This document shows positions 8,972 through 18,600 of a stretch of DNA of 41,145 nt, piece by piece (position 1 is the stretch's first letter; each line of letters opens with the position of its first letter). A program made the position numbers and the translations under genes. Origin of the DNA: an uncultured Clostridia bacterium (GTDB lineage Bacteria > Bacillota > Clostridia > TANB77 > CAG-508); contig CANQEM010000014.1 in assembly GCA_947594935.1 (NCBI GenBank), positions 1 through 41,145 of the forward strand. Direction: 5' to 3'. The notes under the pieces were generated by a model. The model saw nothing but the letters and a program-made list of their open reading frames with translations, was not told the origin of the DNA and did no database searches.

Positions 8972-9493
8972 AGTGCTTCTCAAGCTACAACCTACCTGGT
9001 TGATCAAAATTCTCCATACATTGACTTTATTGCTTCTATTGATTTTTCAGGTAACATTTCTTGTCTCCTAACAATCTCAGACACAGAATCGGGTTTGGTT
9101 GAATATAAAGACACGGTTGTGGGAGTGAACTCCATCTTTAGCTACAAACCGTACACCTGGAATACCGGAGGTATTGATTGGATATACGAAAGCGCCACCC
9201 TGCTCACTGGTACCGACACGTTTGAGATCACCAGTACGACTAACTCCTTAAATACGAACCGCCTGGACACAGGTAAGCAGTGGTTCATCCTTCCAAAAGA
9301 ACTTGTTTTCAGTACAGGGGACACGACGTATGAAATAGTGGACCGTGCGGGTAACGTGCGTGCATTGAAATATAACGTAAATCAGCTGGAAGTAATTAAC
9401 CCATTCGTGCCGGTGCTTGTAAACCCTTCTACATACAAAATGTATGGGTTCGGGGAGAGGGTGTGGATGCGAGGCAACGAATTAAAGGGTTAA
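8923..9493 (+). CDS. Silent cassette 4: Ig-like C-terminal module
   Basis: After the junction CGG the frame reads GSQESASQATTYLVDQNSPYIDF, then LTISDTESGLV and IVDRAGNVRALKYNVNQLEV, and ends VWMRGNELKG at TAA 9491-9493. The length is 189 residues, the same as cassette 2, with which it shares the domain plan and closing motif. No other CGG occurs in frame. Codons such as CGT, CTG, GTG and GCG are common, unlike the host genes nearby. No start codon or ribosome site precedes it. Confidence 0.7.
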
Positions 9494-9725
9494 TTATAAG
9501 AGGTCCCATTCGTTAAGAGAATCTCCGTGGCCGCCGTCCTCGATTTGTTAGACATCTAACGAGATAGGTGACCTCAGAGACTCCTATCCCTAGTATAGAA
9601 AGGGACGTTTCAGTTAGCGACCTCCAGGGGTGGCCATGCAAAATCGCTCGGGACGCGTGCGTGATCATATGGGACCAGTCTAGGGGGAGGCGAATCCCTA
9701 GGAGTGAGTTAGGTGTGGCGAAATA
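9494..9725 (+). other. Post-stop tract of cassette 4
   Basis: About 230 bases of roughly half G+C with stops in all frames after the cassette stop; composition drops sharply to A/T-rich sequence at about 9725. Nothing recognised. Confidence 0.35.
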
Positions 9726-9744
9726 ATTAAATATTTTTAAATTT

Positions 9745-9966
9745 TGGCTTTTATTTTTTTGTTTAATAATTCTTATATAAAAAAATGAGTTAACAATTTA
9801 TAAATATTTTTTCTAAAACTTTTGCAAGAATACTTGCAAAAAAATAACCCATATTAAGCACACAAAACACAACTAAATAATAAATCATGACAAAACATAT
9901 ATTACTTTTAAATTCACTAATATCAACGCCTTCTATTTCCTACTATTTCAAAATTTTTTCCAATTT
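9745..9966 (+). repeat. Cassette leader, family B, copy 2
   Basis: Matches 8745-8921 and the inverse of 12084-12268; similarity to the latter extends upstream through TTGGCTTTTATTTTTTT. Confidence 0.75.
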
Positions 9967-10016
9967 GAATAAGACCGTATACGCCCGTCAAAAAGAGAAA
10001 AATCGGCTCACAAGAA
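9967..10016 (+). repeat. Cassette junction repeat R5
   Basis: Encodes NKTVYARQKEKN, CGG at 10004-10006, then GSQE after the skip. Contains the CGTATACG palindrome. Confidence 0.85.
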
Positions 10017-11020
10017 ACATCTACGACTGGTCAACCATTTAATATAGACACACAAAATCCAGTAGTAACTAATCCCTCTTCAGCAGAATATAGCGTAACG
10101 TTTAGTGGAACCGACGACCTAAGTGGAATAAATGGGTACCAGGTGTCTATTGCAACCTCAGCACCAACAAATGGCTACACTGAAGTAAAACCTGCCACCA
10201 TCAATTTGTCAAGTACAACAGTAGCATCATTATCTCCAAATACACATTATTACATTTATCTCCAAGACCAAGCAGGAAATAAGGGGGAAAGCGATATTTT
10301 AACTTTGGAGGAAGATTATTTAGGATATTATGCTGATCTAGATGGAGATAAAAACCCTGATGGTATTGTCTTCGTTGACTTTTCTACTAGCAAATCTGTA
10401 ACTTGGCCAAAATATCCAGTTCAATTGACATATAGTTATACAAAAAAAGACTTATTAGACACATATAAGGTGTCTACGGACTTAGTTTCAATAACAGATT
10501 ACAAGGAATCCCCAATGGTTACTAAAATTGATGATAACGGAATTCCTAGATTCATGGTAGTGAGTCCAAGGGATCTTGGTTCAGAATCTGCTCAGTTTTG
10601 CAGTGATTTAATAAGCCCGTATATATACGGAAATCAATACGCACCGAGCTCAAGTACTTTTGGTTCTGGAGCTGGTTCGACTAGCAAACTTTTAAATTAT
10701 TGGAAACAATATATGGGTGATACTAGCGATGGGAGTATAATGGCTGAATATGTTAATAGGAAAGTATATCCATGGGACAACTCATTTATTGCCAGTCAGT
10801 CAGAACTGTGTGCGATAGTAGATGTACTTCTACGGTCCTATTGATGGCGGAACTGGAGTATATGGGGGTACTATGAGAAATGCTTACATAGGTTCGACCA
10901 TGGTTTTGAGCAGTCAAATGCGTTATGTGCGGTCTGGGTGTGATGCCCTTAGAAAGATATACTGCAAGTGCGGAGGTTACTAACAAGGGACAGTTTGCGA
11001 AACAAGTAACTTACTTCTAA
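9968..11020 (+). CDS. Silent cassette 5: Ig-like domain plus C-type-lectin-like domain, three CGG shifts
   Basis: 349 residues when the C is skipped at 10004, 10833 and 10930; TAA is at 11018-11020. An Ig-like domain (FSGTDDLSGINGYQVSI, LQDQAGN) is followed by YYADLDGDKNPDGIVFVDF, the opening of a domain common in gut Clostridia surface proteins that folds like C-type lectin/formylglycine-enzyme proteins and is often the variable protein of diversity-generating retroelements. Later landmarks also fit: RFMVVSPRDL, STFGSGAGSTSKLLNYW, SFIASQSEL for the usual FVPSRAEW, and VLSSQ for YWSSSQ. The 5' two thirds use host-like codons; the last third is richer in G+C and more diverged, and both later shifts lie there. 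Confidence 0.7.
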
Positions 11021-11330
11021 CCAGTACAAAAATGTATTTGTATAATAATCTAAGTAACAAACTTTTGAAAAGATTTCTATAAATTTTATTAAATTCTATT
11101 GATGTTCATAGACATTAAATTCACTAATCTCTGATGAGAATAGAACATTATGGTAATTACGTATAAAAATATAATGAATTTTATAGCTAATAAATATAGC
11201 AAGTACAAAATTTCAACTAAAGAAAGTGAAATTGATAAAAATCCTTAATTATCAAATATTATATAAATTAAGAATACTATCAGTGTCGTAAATCATATTA
11301 GCATCTATCTGAGTTATCCTCGATTTTACT

Positions 11331-11363
11331 AAAAGTATGGCATTTTTTAATACCATACTTTTT
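11331..11363. terminator. Bidirectional hairpin terminator between cassettes 5 and 6
   Basis: AAAAGTATGG pairs with CCATACTTTT across a T-rich loop, with T runs on both strands. It lies between two convergent cassettes. The rest of 11021-11465 is A/T-rich and shows no gene. Confidence 0.7.
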
Positions 11364-11465
11364 ACTCTATTTATATTAAATTTTTTTATTTTCGTTGAAA
11401 GTTACAGGTAGCCTAAGTTATAAAAAAATTTACCTTCGTTTCATTTTATTTCCCTGTATTTTAAG

Positions 11466-12082
11466 CTAATACACCCAATCATCCGGTACTTTGATTTCAT
11501 CGCTTCCGTAAGGTAAACTGAGAGAAACCGTGTTCCTTGCTTATTCTTCCTTAGTTTACCTGTCGTTGAGACTGTTACTTCGGTCACGTAAGAGCCAAGG
11601 AACGTTAAGTCTTCTAACAGGATTCCAATATAATAGGTTCCGTCTGTAACACTCGCACCTGAGGCCGTCTTAATATTGTTAACGCTAAATCCCAAGTTTA
11701 CCCATTGCGTGACGTGTTCACTTTCATTGTATTCCAATGGTGGCTTTATTACCAGAGACACACTTCTGGTGGTATCCAGCGCCTCACCGACCTGTTGTTC
11801 CGGAAGTAGACCGCGTTTCCTCCATAAGTGCTAGTTCTGAGGTTAGGATACTCATCACTAGGTAAACCCAGTATCAGTGTCCCTCCGTCTTGCATTATTA
11901 CACCGTTAGAAGAGATATCCGCCTTAGCAACAATCTGCTTATCGTAGTAATAGTTTTGAACAGTAACATTTAAGTTCTTTATCAATAGTGTTGCTTCTTT
12001 GGAAATGTTAGTTATATCTTTGCTGACAAAAGCTTCTTGTGAGCCGGTTTGCTTCTTTTTGTCTGGCGTATACGGTCTTATT
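11466..12082 (-). CDS. Silent cassette 6: C-terminal module with five CGG shifts
   Basis: Starting at the junction, the minus strand meets CGG at 12046, 11802, 11789, 11530 and 11508. Applying the skip each time gives one frame of 203 residues ending in GSDEIKVPDDWVY and TAG at 11466. Two sites lie only 13 bases apart, giving AVYFGTTGGEALDTTRSVSL, and move the frame by two, exactly what is needed to enter the long downstream frame. At 11530 the unshifted frame is also open, so that site is less certain. The region is strand-rich (VTVQNYYYDKQIVAKADIS, GTYYIGILLEDLTFLGSYV) and Ig-like, but not a family I can name. No start codon. Confidence 0.65.
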
Positions 12083-12083
12083 C
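12034..12083 (-). repeat. Cassette junction repeat R6
   Basis: Inverted copy encoding NKTVYARQKEAN, CGG at 12046-12044, then GSQE. Contains CGTATACG. Confidence 0.85.
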
Positions 12084-12268
12084 AAATTGGAAAAAATTTT
12101 AAAATGACAAGTAAGATAAAGTGTTGATATTAGTGAGGTTAAAAGTAATAAATGTTTTGTTATGATTTTCTATTTAGTTGTGTTTTACGTGTTTAATATC
12201 ATTTATTTTTTGAAAGTATTTTTGCAAAAGTTTTAGAAAAAATATTTATAGATTGTTAACTAGTTTTG
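12084..12268 (-). repeat. Cassette leader, family B, copy 3
   Basis: Reverse complement of the leaders at 8745 and 9745. Upstream on the minus strand (12268-12420) is A/T-rich sequence with a TCTAAAAAATTTTTTAGA palindrome near 12320, perhaps the terminator of the expressed cassette. Confidence 0.7.
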
Positions 12269-12479
12269 AAAAAAATATAATAGTTAAATAAAAAAATAAA
12301 AGCCAAAGTCTAAAAAATTTTTTAGATGATTTAACTTTTATTTTTAATAGATTAGTATCAAAACGTTTTGAATTTTTTTATCGCGAGTATTTTTAAAAAA
12401 TTTCTTTATTTTGTTTTATTCATTTAAACAAAAATAATCTTGTCGAACCTTATCAATTAAACACATAATCTATGTATTT

Positions 12480-12698
12480 ATTCGTTGCTCCCCAAGGGGA
12501 TATCCTTGCCGATACTGTCCGAATTGTACGTATTTATAGTAGTCCATTACCACACGGATTCTCTGGAAGTATTAGCTTCTTCTGAGACAGGATGCCAGGA
12601 ATTCATATCGGCTTTAACCGTTAAGGGGAACTAGCGGTTTGCCGTTATTATGGGAACAGTCGCTCGCCTTTATGTTAGTTTTCTGAATCTTCGAGGTA
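12480..12698 (-). other. Post-stop tract of the expressed cassette
   Basis: About 220 bases of roughly half G+C after the giant gene's predicted stop, ending abruptly in A/T-rich sequence near 12480. Stops in all frames; nothing recognised. It has the same arrangement as the tracts behind cassettes 2, 3 and 4. Confidence 0.35.
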
Positions 12699-15600
12699 TC
12701 AATTTGTTAGTAAAGTAAATCGCTCAACCATCGTGCAGTGGTACACCCCCAAAAAGTTATATATGTAGAAATCATGCGACCACGACGATTTTCTATTAGC
12801 AGTGAAAAATAATATCGGTCCTACTTTGTCTTGAGGCTGCCCGCTCTTGAACCAGGTATTACCCGCGAGGTCACCCATATTTGGGCTCCCGCCCCGCTTT
12901 ATGTGATACGCCTATCGAGTTAGGTATACATGTTACTGTGCCTCCGCTCGAAGGTATTGCTACTCCAAGCGTAGAAATGGTCTGTATAGGTTCCTTCCCA
13001 ATTGCAAGACTTGTCGCCTAACCCGATGGTATAATATACGGTTTCATACGGCTCGTCTACTCCCCAACCGTTGAAACCTCCTTCGGGTGTTGAGGGACTG
13101 AAAGACATTGAATAGAAACCGTCGTACTTGAAGTCCAGTCCCGAGTCGCCGTCCGTCACAACGAAATTTATTTTGATACAACCAGGATCCGTAGACTCTG
13201 CCATGGAAGCTTCTAGCGTGGGGATTAGTTTGTCAATTAGGTACGTAATTGCCTCTGAGAGTTTCTCTTGTGTGCCGGTTTGCTTCCTTTTGTCTGGCGT
13301 ATACGGTCTTATTCTCCGAAATCGTGAAAGAAATTTGATTTGAGGAGTTTAGTTTTCCGTGTGTCGTTTACCCAGTCAGTAGATTTTATGTCTTTATATG
13401 CGGTTCCGACCGCTACCACCGCATGCTCCTGTATTAAGTCAGCAGTTCCGCTAGACTTAGGGTATGTAATGGTTACTGTTACGTCTTTATTTGTCCATGC
13501 CGTAGTTGATGGTGAAATTGATGGTGTTGGTATGTCTGATGTTGTTACTGTTTTTACTGATGATTCTCCTGGTCCGTTGTTTAACGTATCTTTACACCTT
13601 GTTTTTACATCATATTTTGTATTCATTGTAAGTCCTGTTATCGTTTTAGAGTTTCCACTTGTTGGGTCATCCGCAGGTAGCCAACTTGACCAACCGTTAG
13701 TTGAAGAATTCAACTTCCATGCGAACTCCCATGTTCCTTTCTGTATTCCAGCACCGGTTTCGTTTCCTATTTTATCCACTTGTGCACCTGTTACTATCAA
13801 AGAATTAGTTGTTGCTTGTACTGATGGTGCTGTATTATTTGGTGCAGTATTGTCAAATTTGAATGATGCACTTACAGTATTTGAGTTTCCTAGTGTATCT
13901 GCTGCTGTTACACGAAGGTAGTATGTTCCATTTGCACTATTTAAGCCATATTCTGGTAGTGCTTTTGCTGTTCCGCTTGTAACTCCTGAAAGTGCTTCCG
14001 TTCCGTCACCTGAGTTACTTGTTGACCATTTATATTTTACTGAGCTAGTATTTAGCCCTGCACCACCTGAGTTATCTGAGATTGTTACAGATGGCGTATA
14101 TGATTTTTTCCATGCTGGGCTTCCATTAGGGGTTATTGTTATTGTTGGTCCTGAGTTGTCAACTACAACCGTTCCACTAGCTGTGGTTGTTGTAATTGTA
14201 TTACCAGCACGGTCTTTTGCTGTTGTACATTGTACATAAAGTGTATGAGTTCCTGAAGTCTGACCTTCAGCTATTGGTACTGACGTTGAAGCTTCTGTTG
14301 CACCTTCGCTTGCTGGTGTTATTGTCGTTGATGAGCCGTAACCTGTTCCGTCCCAAGAGTATTTAACTGTTATTGCAGTTTTAGGGAAACCACTGTTTCC
14401 GTCTGTTAATTTAATTGTTGCTGATGGTCGTTTTGCAGCCGTCGTGCTTCCAACTACTGTTATTGCAGGTGGAGTTGTTTCAATTCCATCTATTGTTAGT
14501 GTTGATTTTGATGAAATGTTTCCTGCTTTATCTTTAACATATATATTGTATGAGCCTGCTGCATAAGTATCTGTTGGGTTATAGTATCCACTTGAATCTG
14601 CTGTTCCTATTGCTTTCCAGCCTGATGTGTCAGATTTTGGTACTATTGTTGCTGTACTTGCCCAATAGCGTGTTAAGCCTGATGCGTCATCTGTTGCTTT
14701 TAATTTTATTTTCTTACTTGCATTTGTCCAACCAGTAGGTACTTGTGCTACTTCTGATATTGTTGGAGTTTTGTTATCAAAGTAGAATGGTCCAAAGTTC
14801 TTTGTAAAAACGTTTCCTGCTTTGTCTGATGCAGTTGCTCTTAAATAATATGTTTTACTTGTAGCGTTTGATGGTCCTGAATAAGCACCTATTGCTGTAC
14901 CTGATGTAAATCCAGTTGTTGGAGCAGTTGTTGTATCAGTAGCTACCCAAATATATTTGTATGTGCTAGTATCTAGATCTGAATATGTATCTCCATTAGC
15001 CTTAGCAACTGTTAATGTTACGTTATAGCTTTTTCCATACTCGGTACTACTTGCTGGACTTGCTGTAATTGTTGGTGCTGTATTATCAAATTGGAATGTA
15101 CCAGTTGCTTTTGTAGTTGTTGGATTACCTAACATATCTGTCGCATAAGCCCATAAGTACCATGTTCCATTACCGTCTGACTTACTAGCTTCGCCACCAG
15201 AGTTTATTGATGTGCCTTTTGTTGCTATGTCTGATGGAGCAGATGCTGATTGAGTCCACATATATCTTAGAGAATCTGTTTTAACTGTGCTTCCACCGTT
15301 ATCTGCTGTACATGTTATTTTAGATTTATGTGATTTTGCCCAAGTTCCACTGTTTGTTCCAAAAGTGATTGTTGGTCCTGATTTATCTATTACATAGCTT
15401 CCTTTATTTACTGGTGAGCTAACGTTATTTGCATTATCATATATATTGATACCCTTTACATGCACATAGTATGTGTTTGTAGTACTTGGTTTAACTTGAA
15501 TTGTACCTGTTGCTGTTGCCGGGCTACCTGTAACTGTTATCTTTATAGATTCGCTTAATGTTGATGGAGCATCCGCTGATGTAGTTATTGCATATTGAAC

Positions 15601-18600
15601 TGTATATTCTCCAGCTTTTAAGTTAGATCCACCAGTATCTTTAAGCGTAACGGTAGCTGTTGCTTCTGTTGCTGCTGATGAGCTACTTGTTACTTCAATA
15701 GTTGGTGCTGCATTTTCTATTAAAATGCTATCTGCAGAAACTTTATATCCTGCTGTTGAAACGTTTCCAGCTTTATCTACTGCCCAAACCCAGTGATCTT
15801 TTTTCGGAAATGTTCCTGTTGTTTGATAGTTAGTTGCGGTGGATGTCATTTCCCAACCATTAGTATTATTTGTTGTTGGCGCCGTTGGTTTAACATCTGT
15901 GTCTGTTACTTTGTAACCTGCTATACCATAGTTGCTTGTAGCAGTTCCTGTGATTCCAGAGTCAGTACCTGTTATTGTGAATTTAATATTACCATTTGTA
16001 TAGGTTGTTGGAACTGATACTTTTGAAACTGTTGGTGGTGCTGTATCTATGTTGTTAATTACCATTGTAGCTAAACTTTCTGATTGTGCATTTGATTTAT
16101 TTACGCTATCATATTGTCTAGCGTTAATAGTTACGTTTGCACTTACTGATATAACTTTGTTCTGATCTGTTGATGTTGTATATGTGGCTCCCCCATCAGT
16201 TGAATATTCCCATACTAAATCTGGGTGTGAAGCATCTTTTGCAGTAAAGTGTGCTGTTACACTAACAGGTCCAGGAGTTGGTCCTGATGGTGTTAACGTA
16301 TCTATTGTAACTACTGGGATATTTGCTGTTGTTGCACTTGGAGCAACTGTTGAACCTGTTACAGCTGTTGTTGTAGTTGCAACACCATTATTTAAAGCAT
16401 CATTAACACGTGTTGCTATATAGTATTTCCTATTATATGTTAAGTTCTTGAATACATGTGTACCGTTATTTTTATCACTAGCTGCCTCCCAGGTCCATGT
16501 CCTTGTAACATCGTCATAACGTCCAAATTCTAGTGTGTTTTTGTCTAAACCTACACCAGCATCTGATTGTTGGCAAGTAACTGCTATTGAGTTTGTTGTT
16601 ACTGTACTAATTTTTGGAGCTGTGGTGTTTGGTTTAGTATTATCAAATTTGAATGCTGCTGATTGTGTTTCTTGAACGTTTCCAGCTACGTCGGATGCCT
16701 TAGCCCATAGATGCCAGTTATCGCCGTCAATGCCTGAGCCACCTTTGCTTGCAATGGCTTGACCACTTGTATATTTCAAACTATAATCGCTAGCTGCTGG
16801 CTTGCCATTACCATTTACCCACGCATAGTAATATGTAGAGGTTTGTAGTCCACTGTTATTTGTGCTTGGATTTTCTGTTACATTTATTTTTGGTGCATAA
16901 GTTTGTTTATATTCTGTACTTCCGTCTGGGTTAAAAGTGATTGTTGGTTTTGAAACGTCTATTACAAAGTTACCATAAGCTGAATTCTTTGGATTTGTGC
17001 TTGCTGTTGTAACGTTTCCAGCAATATCTTTTAAACCGTCAACTTGTACATGTAAATAATAAGAGTTTGATTCTTCTGTTGGTGCGTCAACTTGTGCAGT
17101 TGTTGTGTTTGCTACATTTATTGTAACTGTTTCACCGTCATAAGTTGATGGTGCTTGTGTTGATGTGGTCCATTTATATTTAATTGTGTATGTTGTTACA
17201 AATAGTCCTGAACCACCTGTATCTTTAAGTGTTATTGTTGCTTTGTTTGACATCTTTGCTGTTGTATCACTATTTACAGAAATTGAAGGGAATTCTCTTT
17301 CTATTCGTGTTATTTGAACATGGTAACCAACATCTGATACATTTTCAGCGTTATCTTTTACCCATACATAGTAGTCTCCCATTTCCCTTTTTGTTGGGTC
17401 TGTCCAGCTTCCTGATGTGTTAGGAATCCATCCATCTGCTCCTGGTGCTGGTTTTGAACTGTTCGTTGTAATCATATATGCTTTAAGTTCACTTGTACCT
17501 GGGTCATTTGCTTGAATTGAGATTTGCTTTCCTTCATTTGACCATGTTGTTGGTGCTGTTGCACTTGTTACAACTGGTGGGGCTTTATCAATGTTGGTAA
17601 TTGTTAAATCTTTTGAGCCGATGTTACCAGCATCGTCCATTACATGCAAGTAATATGTTCCATTTGTTTGAACTTCAAAGTCTTTTGACCATTCTGTTTT
17701 TATACCACTACCTGTTTTTGCTGCTTCTACCCATCCAGTAGATTCTTTTGTAACAGTTTTGTCTGTTGTGAACATGTATTTAATAATACCACTGTTGTTG
17801 CCATAACCTTCTAGATTTCTTGTATCTCTATCTATTGCTTTTCCAACAAGGTCGTAGTTATTATTTGTTGGGTCTGTATTTTTTGCTGTTAGTTCTGTAA
17901 CTTCTGGTAATTGTTTATCTATATATTTAACATTTTCATTAACTATTTTTGTGTCTTTACCTTGTTGTGCTGCACTGTTATCATATTGACGTGCTGAAAA
18001 TGGTTCGTTTTGATGTATTATTACTTCATATGGTTTTGATATTGTATGCCATGTTTTTCCACCATCTTCACTATATTCTCTTATCAATGTTGAGTTTTCA
18101 CTATCAAGAAATGTGATTGTAGCTTTTACGTCTGAGCTAACCCATTTACCTGCTGCTGGTGTGAATGTAACAGTTGGTGTTGCAATGTCAACTGTTTTTT
18201 GCTCTTTTACAGTTGAAGGTTGTGGTCCGTTATTTGCATTATCTGTTACTTGTGTTTGCACTTCATAAGTTGTGTTGAATTTTAAGTCTGTGAATGTGTG
18301 TGTTCCGTCTTCTTCGCTTGTATCTTGTTTTACCCAGTCTGACCATGTTGATTCTGGGCTAGTTTTTTCTCTAATTCTATATTCGCGTGTTGAATTGTTT
18401 ATTAAGCTGTGTGCGTCTGTTTGATTAAATGTTACTTTGATTGTGCTTGTTGATGGGACTGTGCTTGGAGCTACAGTTGTTGGGTTTGTGTTATCTAGGT
18501 AAAATGGTCCTGCTACTTCTTTTGTTGTGTTGCCTAGGTTATCTTTTGCAATAGCCCATACATACCAGTTATTACCAGTTTTCTCTTCTGGTGATTTAAC

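Noticed and set aside
13325..13345. A -1 slippery heptamer (AAATTTC) near the end of the giant gene
   Set aside because: It would enter the cassette frame but skip the conserved NKTVYARQ strand; the CGG +1 reading keeps both the strand and the cassette.
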